Shown here: one piece after another, positions 50,232 through 62,697 of the stretch
Numbering within the stretch: position 1 is the first letter of the stretch
Layout: each line of letters starts with the position of its first letter
Assembly (NCBI GenBank): GCA_019426215.1
Contig: CM033393.1
Coordinates: 21,516,591 to 21,580,590, forward strand
Direction: 5' to 3'
Length of the DNA: 64,000 nucleotides
Source: Buddleja alternifolia
Lineage: Eukaryota > Streptophyta > Magnoliopsida > Lamiales > Scrophulariaceae
The notes under the pieces: generated by a model
Told to the model about the DNA's origin: nothing
What the model saw: the letters and a program-made list of their open reading frames with translations, nothing else
Database searches by the model: none
Made by a program: the position numbers and the translations under genes

Positions 50232-52031
50232 ATAATTGAATTTGAGAGAGAGAAATCAAATAACTGCAGAAAGTAAACCAGACTTTATTAGACTTGTGTA
50301 ACTAAACTAAAACCAAGTTTAAAATCAAGTACTTCGACTTATAACTTGGCTCCTACTACATTTTTTGAAATTCACACTCCCACTGTGAAAAACGGAAGTG
50401 ATCGTTGTAATGTACTTCGTGGTGAGGATTGAGTTCTTCAATTAATCTAATGGATGACAACCCTTTAATGATACTTGGTCCATGATTTAATTAAAGTGAT
50501 GTCCAACATCAATCTATCCAATAGATGGTTCGATCTTCTTTTTCCCATAATCCACCAAAACCGCAACCCTTTAACGATTTATAGGCTTTGTGGATTATCT
50601 AAGTTTACTCCCACTAACTCCTCATAATTTAACATTTGAATTTTACCTTGCAACCCTTTAATGATATTTGGGGTGAAATATGTCTCGATTAAGGCATCTA
50701 ATGCACTTAGTAAAATTCTAGAATTAAATCTTGATATACGACCCCCACTTACTGGGAAGATGCCATATACTAGGTTTAATACTTAATTTTATTAAGTTTA
50801 GTGGAGGGAAAGGATGCCTAGCACCCCTTACTAACTTAGTATAATTTTTGTTTGGGAGAATTCATGTTCTAAACATTTATCTAAGTCTCACTTTGCACAT
50901 TATTCAATTTATATAGCGCATATTGATAACATACATGCTTCATACAACTAATGAACATGCATCGAAAGCAATAAACCAACACATATGTCCATGGGCTTTA
51001 TCTAGAGGGCCCAAGCCAATGGGCCATCATTAAAAGGAAAAATAAGCCTAGCTATTCTTCGTGGGCTCCAAGCTCCTCTTCTTTTGGATTGATCTCCTCT
51101 TGAAAGGCCTATTTTATTTCTATCTATTACATGAGATTATTGAACAACCTATACATAATTATAGAAATAAAATAAACGGGCTCAATGCCGGCCCTTACAA
51201 CCCATAAAAGGAAATACAATCAAAAGAAATAACCCAAGCCCATGGACAATGTCACCATCATATAATACATGCTCGCGAAAAATAAAGCAATTATGTTGGT
51301 GATTAAGTTAATAATTAATTAGTCCAACTTAATTAACTTCCTCAATAAAATTCCAAATTTTATTGATAATCATGACAATAAACCATTTAGTGAGAATCTT
51401 TAATTTAAATAAATAACTTAATTAAAAAGAATTCTCCAAGAACCATTAATTAATTATTTCACTTAAATTAATAATATTCAATAAAAACAATTTGGACTTG
51501 ATTTCATAAAATATAAATTACCAACCATTGGCATATTTAATTTAAATTAATTAGGCCCAAAACTAATTTAATTAAAACAATTTGGGCTTATTTAATTAAA
51601 TTCGGGTCATCATCCTTTTGACCCACCTGGATAATTAAAATAGCTCAAAACCCATTTATTTAAATAATTGGACCCGAGAAAAAATAACTCGACCCGTTAG
51701 GACCCGGGCCCACAAAACAGGGCCCACGTGCGACAGGTGCACGGCAATGGCCTGGCCGCCAGTGCACGACGCCGTGCGTCGTGCGCGCATAGCGTGCGCT
51801 GCGCACGTTGTTTTCATCGCGCTCGTCGTAGGGTTTTTCCGACCCGATTCTCATAATAATTAGATTTTTCAATTCACAAGTCATCATACTACAACATACA
51901 TGAATTAAACGCAGAAAAATCATGGATTACTATCATGAAAAACATATTCAAAACATGCTTCAAAAATGCGAAAAAACACATAATCACGTAATCAATTAAA
52001 TACAGAAATCAGAGATTGGCTCTGATACCAC
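50232..52031 (-). other. Untranslated leader and primer-binding site of copia element
   Basis: About 1.8 kb between gag and the 5' LTR without a credible ORF. It has a GC-rich patch at 51700-51850 that includes CGTGCGTCGTGCGCGC. At 52018-52030 the minus strand reads TGGTATCAGAGCC, the initiator-Met tRNA primer site. The leader is mostly AT-rich with TTAATTAA runs. Confidence 0.65.
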
Positions 52032-53193
52032 TGTTTGGGAAAAAATTTCATAAAATCAAATAACGCAGCGGAAGAATATATTTAAATCTCAGTGGCTCAT
52101 CTCTATTTCTCGTATTTTAATTGGGTTTCGAATTCAATTACCGTTCTCGCGTATGTTGAATTCTGAACCATCTTTGCAATCCCTTCTTGAACAATAAATC
52201 CGTCGCTGTCTCTACACTGCCACGCTAAAGTCAAAAATGAAAATCTTTTTCTTCTTCTCTTGAGGGAGACAGCTAGAGAGAGAGAAAGAGAGAGAGGATG
52301 GAGTGTTGAGTGTTTTTACGTGGAGAGAAAGTTTGTGTTAATTCACTTTGGTTAATTTTCTCTAAGTAGTATATTTATACTACAATGAAACAATAACCTA
52401 GGCTAAATAATCCCCTCACGTGGACGCCCACTTCATAGCTTTTAAAGCCATCGGGCTTTAGCCCTATCGTGCTTATTTAATTAATTAAATAATTAATATT
52501 ATTTATCCAATAAATAATCAATTAATATTCCCTCAAGTCTTTTCCATGATTTTCCTTTTGAATTTCCTTTAAGCGCGATTCTTTAGGTTCGTCTCAAAAG
52601 GCAATTGGGAGGAAACCAAAAGGATGTAAGTAACACCTAGCCAGTCACGTGGCTCACATCGTATCCCAATTGAGAACGAATGAATAGGATCATTCCAAAC
52701 CATATACTCTGTGAATACCGTACGAGTATAAACATTTTATTCTTATATCCCAATCAAGTGAGAGTCATGGTTTTAGTCAAACTCACATGACTTGACCATA
52801 TGGTTTTAGAACATATTAGTCCAATTTATACGTTCATGACATAAGTTCTCACTATCATTCACATAGTGTTCGAATGGCACTTTCGCTGTCGAAACTTATA
52901 TCATACAAGTCATTGTTCTGTATTGTTGCCCAGTTAAATACTTTCTTAGATTTGCGAACCCTATTTAGAGAATAATGGTCAAACCCTTCTAGTGTCATTC
53001 TTCCTATCCCATAGGAAGTAGAAGGTTTGCCTTTATTCTCAAGGACTTTACGTTGTTTATTAACACCTTATAAATGCCTATAAGAAAACAACAAGATAAT
53101 GCCTTATATATAATAAAAAGATATTGTTTAGTTACAAGTCAATGCCCTATAAATCTATCCTCTTTATGGAATTTGAGGGCATACACTCTAACA
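52032..53193 (-). repeat. copia 5' LTR (1.16 kb)
   Basis: TG at 52032, CA at 53193, collinear with the LTR at 44683-46335 but shortened by deletions, one in the TTAATTAA-rich part near 52520 and one near 52800 where the CATATG...ACATATTAG segment is missing. Confidence 0.85.
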
Positions 53194-53794
53194 GATTCAT
53201 CCAGGGTCACGAGTACCCGGTATTTCCTATGTTGTTGAGTGAAACTGAATGATCGAAAAGTCTCTAGCCAGAGCATTGTCTTATAAGAGGAATTGGTGAT
53301 CCCTGCTTAGAAGACCAGATAATTAGTTGAACCAACGTAGTCATAGTTTCCGAGGCTATTAGGGTTTCGACCGTCGCCAAACCCTAGGTCTTGGACGGGA
53401 AAAAGATGAAGAGATTCGACTCACACAAAGATCGAAATGTGGAGAGGTTTGCATTTTCATCGTTAACATCTAGGAAGTCATGGCGACGTTGCTAGACATC
53501 GAACCACGACCAATAGGTGCCGGTTGATTAGTGAAATTAATCCAAGGCCTAGTTAATTATTATGAATAATTAATCTAGCCTATGGAAGAACTTATTGCTA
53601 GCTTGTTAATGAACCTAAGGGGTCACACACAATACTTAGTGTAGTACCTATTAGCTAGTTAATTCTTTGTGAATTAATTGGAAAAAGGAATAAATTAATT
53701 AACTGGTCTTAATTAATAATACTCTTATGATTTAAAATTGGGAAAAACTAGTTAATTACTTACTAGTCTAATTAATTAATGTATGAAAGAGGAA

Positions 53795-53830
<36 letters not shown>

Positions 53831-54651
53831 CATATGTACATGGGCGTGTATATATGTGTAGATTTGGTGGAGGATTTTATCTTGTTCACCAAGTCTATGT
53901 ATATATATATATATGTATATTTAATATATCTATCCTATAATATATTTGGTAGAATCTATTCTAATTAATTAGGTAACTAATTAATATGGAAAGATCTTAT
54001 GAAAATATGTATCAGGATAAATATTATAGATATGGAAATATTTTATTTGATAAGATATGATATATTTGATTTGTATCAAATATATGGGAATATCTTTTTA
54101 GTTGGAAAGATATCCAAGTAATTAAGGAAGAGAGTTTGAGAAAGAATGGAAACTAAATAAAATTAAAAGGATATGTACATATATATAGATATACACGCCT
54201 TTTTTATTGTGAACACACACACTGAGTGTGCGTGTGTGTGTAGGCGTGTATGTGCCTATATATATGTGTGTGTCGTTGTTTTATTTAAGCTAATCAATTA
54301 ATCAAATTTCTCTCAAGAGTTTTTTTTCACAAGATAAAAACAAGGGTTTTAAGTCTTTATTCTTTCTCTTCTTCCAACTCATGTGTTGAGTACGAAGAAC
54401 ACAAAATATATTCCTACCCATTTCTCATAAAGCCAAGATTCGATATTCTCCTTGCTAGCACTGGTGGAGATATTCGAGGGTACGAACTAAGGTGTGGATA
54501 AACTTAGAAGCGCAATGCTTGGGGCGCTAGGGAAAACCCATCCAGAGAGGTGTAGCAGGGAGTTGCTTAAAAAGACGCTGCTGATTTTTGGTCTTCAAGA
54601 GGTAAACACGTGAAAACTAATCTCTAGGATAGTTTTGAATCAAATGATACC
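53194..54651 (+). repeat. Probable plus-strand copia LTR, left part
   Basis: This segment continues across the solo LTR to 57975-58079, which ends CCCAACA directly before a primer site, so it is read as the LTR of a plus-strand copia element. It has microsatellites (TA at 53803-53828) and an inverted repeat CACACACACTGAGTGTGCGT (54209-54228). Its true 5' end was not found; it may lie in 44251-44682. Confidence 0.5.
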
Positions 54652-57600
54652 TGTTAGGATTATGCCCTCAGATGCCATAGAGGATAGAATGTATAGGGCA
54701 TATATCTTGTATTGAACTTAAATTCTTCTTAAATAAAAAGCATTATTGAATTTTCACTTAATTCTTATCTGCATCTATAAGTTGTATAAAACGTTTTGTC
54801 TATGTTTTCAGTGCGGTCCCTCTACTTCCTATGGGATAGGAAGATTGGCACTAGAGAAATCGATCTTGATTACTAAAATAAGTTCGCAAGTAATATGAAG
54901 TCTTTAATGGACAAATAAAGACTTCGAATACTTGTACAATCTTAGCTCCGACATGGGAGTGCCTGTCTGGTATCATGGGATGATAGGAGATTAAGATTGT
55001 AGACACGTCAGTGGAACTGATATGTTAGAACACGACTCGCATCGGTTCTGTCACATGGGTTTTCACTCTGTGACTGTCAATGACGGAACTGATTATGCAT
55101 AATAGGTATATGTGAACCTTTGACCTAAAGTATCAGACTGAAGATGCACTTATGACGTCAAGTCTTTCACTAGAGTAGTTAGACTCAATTCACCCTTTAG
55201 TGGGGTCAACCTTGAAATGCGGACTTGATGGGCAAGTGGTAATCTTATCAGATATCTAATATGGGATTTGTTCTATCATAAGTGAATGAGTATGTACCCT
55301 ATGTAATTATAGATAAATAGAGATCAAAGTCTTTCGCCAAAGCAAACGAGACGATTGTGCTTGGCACTAAATCGATCTCAATGATCTCGTATTTATTATG
55401 ATTTATACATATGGTCAAGTCCAGTGAGTTTGACATAACCATGACTCTTAGTTGACCGGGGAACGTGATCAAAGGGTTTATACATATACCGTATTTACGA
55501 TTAGAAGGTTTCGAAATGATCCTATCATTCGTTTTCGTTTGGGTTACGAAGTGGGTCACGTGACTGGCTAGGTGTTACCCACTTCCTTTGGTTTCCTCTC
55601 ATTGCCAAACGAACCGAACCTAAAAAGTCGCGCTAAAGGATTGACAAAGAAAAATGAAGAAAAAGGAATTTCTATTATTTCTTCTGGGAGTTTTAATTTA
55701 TTGGATAAATTAAATAATTAATTATTCATTAGATGAAATAATTAATTACAATGATAAGATTAATTATTAATTAATTTCCTTGTGAAATATATTAATGAAT
55801 TAATTTATCTAATTAATTTGGTTATTTAATTAATTTATTTATTTATTGGATATAATAGATTATCAATTGAAATAAGAAATTAATGAAACAAAACAAATCT
55901 CGGGGCTAAATAAGGAGTCCAATTGGATGCTTACTAGGCCTCAATGTGGCGTCTTTGAGATGCCACATATTAGGGCTCGTTTGTTTTGATTTGTTCAATA
56001 AGTCATGAGGTATATAAGGACTCTTTGACTTAGAACAAGTAAGAAGAGAATACACAACTCTCAAAAGAAAGGAAAATATTAGGAATTTTATGTTAGATGC
56101 TTTGATGATGACAATTAGGACTTCTTGTTAAGACCCCAAATATGTAAGTTTGATTTTAGCTTTGAAGCGTTAGATTTGTAATAGGCTTTGTTTTATTTTT
56201 ATTCTAGATTGTTAGGTTAAGTTGTCTTAGACTGAGCGTCTGATATGTTCTGAGTGAGTTTATCAGAAGTAAAGTTCGAAGACTCAAGCGCTTGAAGTCT
56301 GAATAAAAATGAAGATTCCATGCGTCTAGAATGACCAGCTACATCAAGCGTCACCTTATAGGACAGAAGTGATTCAAGGATGAACAAGCGTCTATCAAAG
56401 ATTGATTTCACCTGAATTTATTTCTAAGTCCAGAAGGAGTTTAATGCAAATATTCTGAATGCATTAAGTGCCAACGGACATTTAATTCAAATGCATTTAA
56501 TGCTGATAAGAGCATTAAATGTGATAAGCACTTTCAGACGTACGGAAAAGCCACCCTATTGGACTGTCAACATTTCATAGACTGCAGCACCAACTTTGTG
56601 CAGCAGATTTTCAGGAGAAAGGACAAAAGTTGTTCACTCGCGGAAGTGAGAGACACGCGCTCGTGCATGTGTCAAACGGACACTTTCTCCAAGAATGCCT
56701 ATAAATAGGACTTCAACAACAAGCCAAAAATACAGAACGATTGATTTCCAAGCCAAATTGTTGTTGCATTGAAGTCTCATTCCTTAAACTCTCAGAAAAA
56801 CCAGAATTTTCAAGAAAACATTCTCTTTGCTTTTGTTGAATTCCTGAGACAGTCAACCAATATCTCAAACATTCTTTTCAGAGAAACCCACATTACTATT
56901 GAGATATTCCTTGTTGTTTGAACTTTATCAAAATCAAACAAACCTTTTTAAAAAAACCCTATCCAAGTCTCGCGATCTGTGTGAAGTCGAAGTTGGATAC
57001 TTGCAGTATTTCAAGGTGAAAGAAGCAAGGGGATTGAAGTGATTTGGAGCAGAAATCTGTGTGATCAAGGAGCTCAAGTCATCGACATCCATCTCTCCCT
57101 AATTTGTAGAAGATTCTGTGTGATTCTTTGCGAATCATTTTAATGGATTGCCTCCAAGTGTTCAAGGAGAAGAAGGACGTAGTTGGGATTACACTACCCA
57201 ACGAACCTTAAAAATATTGTGTTCTTTACTTTACATTTAGTTTTTCATATTGTCATATCATAAACTGATCAAGTAAAACATAATCAAACGCTAAGCAACT
57301 AAATACACTTTCTGTGATGCTAAAGCTTTTAAAAAGAAGACTACAAAAATCATTCCGCTGTGCTAACACTGATTAAAGAACTGAACGCTTAAACCTACTT
57401 GGTTAAAGTATTCAAATCTTGAAGCCTAAGTTAACTTTCTAAAAATAGTCTTCATCAGACGCTTAGCCTAAGCGTCTATATTTCAAGTAAACGCTCAGTC
57501 AAGCGTTTACATTTCAAGCGTCCAAAAGCATTTTAATACGAAACTTTTTGAAGTCGAAAAAGACTTCAGGGTCTATTCAACCCCTCCTTCTAGACCCTTT

Positions 57601-57974
57601 CGTATGCCACTTGGGACCAACAAAAAATATTCCTCCCCTCCTCTATACCTAGGTGTCAACCATAGAGAAAGAAGAAAGGGGATTTTTCGTTTGTTGATCC
57701 GTGCGTGACGATTTAGGGACGACGTATTTTCGTTGTTCGGATCAAGTTCAAGTTTGAAGAATCAAACCAAAGGATTGAAGATTTGGAAGCTACAATATTT
57801 CGAGTTTGGAGAAGAAGAAGTTTTTCTCCATCATCATATTCATATTAACGAGTAAGTTTTATTCGTTATACGCTTTTAAATTCAATTATGTGAATTAGAA
57901 TACCAATTGGATTTTCGTTTTAATTTTTGAAATTCCTTCCGCTGCGTTTATGCTTTTTCGAACAAAACCCAACA
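54652..57974 (+). mobile_element. Solo copia LTR, itself split by another solo LTR
   Basis: Starts TGTTAGGATTATGCCCTCA and ends ACAAAACCCAACA, with a perfect ATACC duplication on both sides (54647-54651 and 57975-57979). Without the nested insert it is about 1.78 kb. It is related to the LTRs of the copia elements at 44.7 and 58.9 kb. No internal region remains, so it is a solo LTR, formed by recombination between two LTRs. Confidence 0.88.
56077..57622 (+). mobile_element. Solo LTR of the Sirevirus-like family, nested
   Basis: Plus-strand copy of the LTR found at 26862-28333: it has ATGTTAGATGCTTTGATGATG, a GCCTATAAATAGG box (56698) and ends ATGCCACTTGGGACCAACA. It is 1546 bp and flanked by GAAAA and AAAAA. 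The first base pair is TA instead of TG. It divides the host solo LTR at 56076/57623. Confidence 0.82.
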
Positions 57975-57979
57975 ATACC

Positions 57980-58942
57980 ATGTCTACCTTGCCCTAATTT
58001 CGGGGATGCTGTCTTAAATTTAAAATTGTATATGTCTTCCGTTGCGCCGGCGTCCCCGGGGGTTGTGTCGATCCCAACAGTGGTATCAGAGTCAAGGTTT
58101 TGACATGACTCGAATTCTTTGTATGTGTTTATGTTTATGTTCTTTAAATTTTGTTTTATCGTATGTAAAATGTATTGGATTTTTATTTATTTATTTTTGG
58201 ACCGATTAAAATCGTTTAAATCTGAAAATTGATTTGGATTTGAAAAATGTATTTTTTCGAAATCTTAAATTGCGTTTTGTAAATTTGGATATGGCTGCAT
58301 TTTTTATTCGTAAACATTCATGCATATTTTGGGTTCGATGGTGGAAGAAAAATATTGGACTCGCGACAACACTCGCGTGTCGTCGCGACACGTGAGCAGC
58401 GAACAGCCGTAGCTGTTTCGCAGAACCGTCGCGGACGGCGCAGTCAGAAATAGCGTCGTCTTACGCTATGACGTGTGATTCGGGGCAGCAGTCGGGCTAC
58501 CCCGTCGCTGAATCAAGAACGGCACAGTGGCCCACTAGGGTTAGATCCTAAGGTTTTCCCAAATTTTGTCAAATTGCAATTTGGCCCTTTAGGTTATTTT
58601 GTAATTTTATATTTTGGGTTTAAAATACAATTGAATATATTTTTGGGCATGGACCAAAAATAGGACTTTTCAAAAGCATGGGCTTTTATTTAAATTTTGA
58701 AAGGAAGAAAAAAAATTAATATTTTATTGACTTTCGAGATTAAAATAAAATTGAGTTGTTTGAAAATGGGCTTTTATTTAAATTTTGAAAGGACGAAATA
58801 AAATTGATATTTTATTGACTTTTGAAATTATAATAAGATTGGATATTCGAAAATATGATTCTTTCATTTATATTTTGAAAGGACGAAATAAAATTAGTAT
58901 TTTATTGACTTTCGAAATTAAAATAATATTGAAGTTTTATAT
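57980..58942 (+). mobile_element. Plus-strand copia LTR end, primer site and leader
   Basis: The LTR tail ends CCCAACA at 58079. One base later TGGTATCAGAGTCAAGG (58081-58097) is an initiator-Met tRNA primer site. The leader has a CpG-rich inverted stretch (58355-58400, ACTCGCGACA...TGTCGTCGCGACA) and three tandem copies of an 88-bp AT-rich unit (58690-58935). It is cut at 58943 by the next element; no gag is reached. Confidence 0.7.
58690..58935. repeat. Tandem repeat, about 88-bp unit, three copies
   Basis: ATTTTGAAAGGA(A/C)GAAA recurs at about 58695, 58783 and 58872, each followed by TATTTTATTGACTTT(C/T)GA. Short frames across it (58785-58979) only reflect the repeat. Confidence 0.8.
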
Positions 58943-60850
58943 GTTGGGAATTATTCGAATAAAACGCAGCAGAAAGTAAATTTAATTCCCAAAGCCCGAA
59001 TCATCTCTAATCCTCGTGTTTAATTGTGTATAGAAAGATTACCGTTCTCGCGTATGTTGATTTCTGAACGTGATTCTTTTCTCTAACGCCGAATTTGCCA
59101 ACATCTCTAATTCGTCACGCCGGAATCAAAAACAAAAAACTCCTCCTTTCTTCCTTGTCAAAGACGGCTAGAGAGAGAGAGAGGTGGGAGACTTTTTCTT
59201 AGAGAGAAAGTTATGTAAGTTGCCTTGTGTTATTTTTCACCTTGTGATATATTTATATCATTATAAAACAATAACCCTAGCATGCAAGAGCCCTATTTGG
59301 GCGTCTATTTGGCCGCCCCTTAGTGGGCTTGGAAGCCTTCGGGCTTTCGTCTTGCTTGCTAATTGATTAATCGGATAATTTACTTATCCAATAAATAAAT
59401 TGATAATCCAATTAATTCAATTCCTAATTAATTTATAATTCAATTTCTCCAAGAAATTAATTAACTCATTAATTTAATTAATTAATTAAATTATCCAATA
59501 ATTAATTAATTAATTACGGCATCCAGATCAGTAGATATTCGAGTCTAACTGCTTTCTCTTATTCCTCCTGGAAGTCGATTAAGAAGTAATGAGGAGCGTA
59601 GCAGCTCGACCAAAGGGAGAGGAGCCGTATGGCTTCTATAGCTAGACTGTACTTCCTTGAGTTCGTGACAAGGATGTCAAGCCTTATGTGATAGGGGTGC
59701 TCACCTTTTTTAGCTCTCTTTGCTGCACTAGCCTGGATTGGCCGTGTGACGGAATTCGCCAGCGATGATAGGGAAAATGCTTCTTCTTAATATAGATTTC
59801 TAGATTCGCAGACGACGGAGACTCTCGCTTTTAATGCCGTGAATTTCTCTCAAGTCTTTTTCCCATGTTTTTCCTTTTGCACTTCTTTTAAGCGCGACTC
59901 TTTAGGTTCGTCTCAAAAGGTAATTGGGAGGAATCCAAAGGGGTGTGAGTGACACCTAGCCAGTCTCGTGGCTCACACCGTAACCCAATTGAGAACGAAT
60001 GAATATGATCATTTCCAAACCTTTACGCCGTGAATACCGTACGTGTATAAACCTTTTATTCTTATATCCCAGTCAAGTAAGAGTCATGGTTTAAAGTCCA
60101 ACTCATATAACTTGACCATATGCCTAAGCTCATAATAAGTCGAGGTATTTAAATGCTTTGGTCAAAGACTTTCATCCTCACTTATTCATGATCGCATAAG
60201 ATATTTTACTCATTCACTTATGAGAGAATAAAATCCATATTGCAAATCAGTTAACAATGCTACTTGCCCATCAAGTCGCACTTCGAGGTCGATTCCACCA
60301 ACAGGTGATTTGAATCTAACTACTCTAATGACAGACTTGATGTCACAAGTACATCTTCAACTCGATTTCTCAGGTCAGAGGTTCACACATACCTATCACT
60401 ACTTACAGTTTCATCATTGACTGTCAATGAGTGAATACCCATGTGATGAACTGATGCGACCCGTGTTTTTACATATCAGTCCAACTGACACGTCTATGAT
60501 ATAAGTTCCCACTACCATTTCCGTAGTGTACGACTAACACTTTCTCTGTCGAAACTTACATCATACAAGTTTTTATTCACTATTGATGTCCAATCAATAT
60601 TTCTTAGACTTGCGAACCCTTTTAGATGTCATGGGTCAAACCATTCTAGTGCCTTTCCTCCTATCCCATAGGAGGTAGAAGGTTCGCCTTGTCATCAAGG
60701 ACTTTACGTTGTTTATTCACACCTTATAAATGCCTATAAGAAAACAACAATCAACTGCCTTATATTAATAGAAAAATCATAGTTTAGTTACAATATTTAT
60801 GCCCTATAAATCTATCCTCTTTATGGCATTCGAGGGCATATACTCTAACA
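58943..60850 (-). repeat. copia 3' LTR (1.9 kb) with foreign insert
   Basis: Starts TGTTGGGAATTATTCG and ends ATACTCTAACA. Collinear with the LTR at 44683-46335 except for about 315 bp extra at 59520-59835 and small indels. The sequence AGTGCAAGTGGGAGAT on the minus strand, just inside, is the polypurine tract. Confidence 0.85.
59520..59835. other. Foreign-looking insert in an LTR
   Basis: This block is absent from the three related LTRs. It has higher GC than its surroundings and no repeat structure, and is bordered by the inverted heptamers ACGGCAT (59516) and ATGCCGT (59833). Composition and style (GGATTGGCCGTGTGACGGAA) remind me of plant organellar, perhaps mitochondrial, DNA, but this is unverified. 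Confidence 0.45.
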
Positions 60851-60865
60851 ATCTCCCACTTGCAC

Positions 60866-62595
60866 TCAATGCCATTTGCTGTGGTATTTAATACCCATCT
60901 TTTCGAGATGTTTTTCCAGCACTGCCTGTGCCAATGGCTTAGTCAATGGATCAGCAACATTGTCGGCTGAGGCTAATTTCTGAACAGCTATTTCACCTCG
61001 TGCAACGATCTCTCTTATGATGTGATATCTCCTCTCTATGTGTTTGGATTTATTGTGAGACCTAGGTTCCTTCGCTTGCGCTATAGCTCCGGTGTTTTCA
61101 CAATAAAGTGGCAACAAGAGCTTTATGCTAGGAACCACTTGAAGTTCCTCAACGAACTTCCTAATCCAAACAGCCTCTTTAGCTGCCTCCGAGGCAGCTA
61201 TGTATTCAGCCTCTGTGGTGGAGTCTGCGGTTGTGCTTTGCTTGGAACTTTTCCAAGTCACCGCTCCACCATTTAGAGTAAATGCAAATCCCGAGGTGGA
61301 TTTCCGGTCATCAACATCAGATTGGAAATCCGAATCAGTGTACCCGTCCACCCTCAGGTCACCACTTCCATAGGTGAGAATCATATCCTTAGTTCTTTTC
61401 AGATACTTTAGGATATTCTTCACAGCTATCCAATGTTCCTTACTAGGGTTTGCTTGAAATCGACTAACAACGCTCACAGCATAAGCAACGTCGGGTCTAG
61501 TACAGAGCATCGCGTACATCAAGCTGCCCACAGCAGACGCATAGGGTATAATGTTCATTTCTTTTCTACCTTCCTCACTTTGAGGACATATAGATTTTGA
61601 AAGATGTATCCCATGTCTCATTGGTAGGAACCTTTTCTTAGAATCTTCCATCCTATACCTTTTTAGGACCTTTTCTAAGTAAAGGGCTTGAGAAAGTCCT
61701 ATCATTCTTTTGGTTCGATCTCTATAGATCCGAATCCCTAGAATATAGGTCGCTTCTCCCAAGTCTTTCATGGAGAATGTACTTGAAAGCCACTTTGTTG
61801 TGGTGAGCATTCCTATGTCATTCCCAATGAGTAATATGTCATCTACATATAACACTAGGAATGTCAACTTGCTCCTCTGACCTTCTTGTAAACACAGGGC
61901 TCGTCTTCGTTTTTGATGAAGTCAAATCCTTTAACAACCTCATCAAAACGTAGATTTCAGCTACGAGACGCTTGTTTGAGTCCATAAATGGATCTCTCAA
62001 GTTTACACACCTTATGAATATGATCCTCGCATTCAAAACCTTTAGGCTGTTCCATATAGATATCCTCTTCTAGGAATCCATTTAGGAAAGCAGTTTTGAC
62101 ATCCATTTGCCATATTTCATAATCTAGGTGTGCTGCTATTGCAAGTAGAATCCTTATTGATTTGATCATAGCCACTGGCGAGAAGGTTTCTTGGTAGTCA
62201 ATTCCTTCCTTTTGACTATACCCTTTCGCCACTAGCTTGGCTTTGTAGGTGTCTACTTTGCCATCAACACCAATCTTTCTCTTGTAGATCCATTTACACC
62301 CGATTGGTTTTACCCCTTCAGGTTGGTCTACAAGTTTCCAGACTTGGTTTGCATGCATCGAATCGATCTCAGTTTTCATAGCTTCACGCCATCTAGCAGC
62401 ATCCACATCCACCATCGCTTGATCAAAAGTGGAGGGATCATCTCCATGATCCTCCTCTAACACAGAATGGAGATCCAACTCCCTCTGCATTAGATATCCA
62501 AACCTCTCAGGCGGTTGAGATACTCTATTCGATTGTCGTGGTCGTGGTTGTGTTACAGAAGGTTCGGTTCTCACTCCCTGTGTAGATGTATCCAA
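60866..62595 (-). pseudogene. copia reverse transcriptase and RNase H, one frame break
   Basis: A frame of 333 codons (60866-61867) has the catalytic LYVDDILLIGND box, WLSSTFSMKDLGEATYILG, CTRPDVAYAVSVVSRFQ, RNase H motifs GYTDSDFQSDVDDRKSTSGF and STTEAEYIAASEAAKEAVW, and the SKHIERRYHIIREIV tail. The N-terminal part (61957-62595) has GCKWIYKRKIG, ARLVAKGY-type (AKLVAKGYSQKEGIDY) and QMDVKTAFLNGFLEEDIYM motifs ending GLKQASRS. A shift and stop between 61868 and 61956 separate them. The catalytic residues visible are intact. Confidence 0.88.
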
Positions 62596-62697
62596 TGGGG
62601 TTTCATTTTGTTCTTCTAGAACAATCTTTCTACCCGCTTCTCCTTCTTGAATGAACTCATCTTTGAGAAACTGGGCTTGTAAGGCTACAATGATCCT

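Larger units (their letters stand above)
44683..53193 (-). mobile_element. Ty1/copia element with both LTRs, inactive
   Basis: Full-length minus-strand element: 3' LTR 44683-46335, polypurine tract, RNase H and RT (46411-47867), integrase (48117-48800), protease/GAG-pre-integrase (48800-49330), gag (49433-50231), a leader of 1.8 kb, PBS and 5' LTR 52032-53193. The flanks GATTT (44678-44682) and GATTC (53194-53198) match at 4 of 5. Stops and indels interrupt every domain. It belongs to the same family as the element at 58.9-64 kb. Confidence 0.88.

Noticed and set aside
51660..51923. Frame in the copia leader with RSARYARTTHGVVHWRPG
   Set aside because: Results from a GC-rich leader patch; no homology recognised and no position for a gene.
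58785..58979. Plus-strand frame of 64 codons
   Set aside because: It simply reads through the 88-bp tandem repeat.
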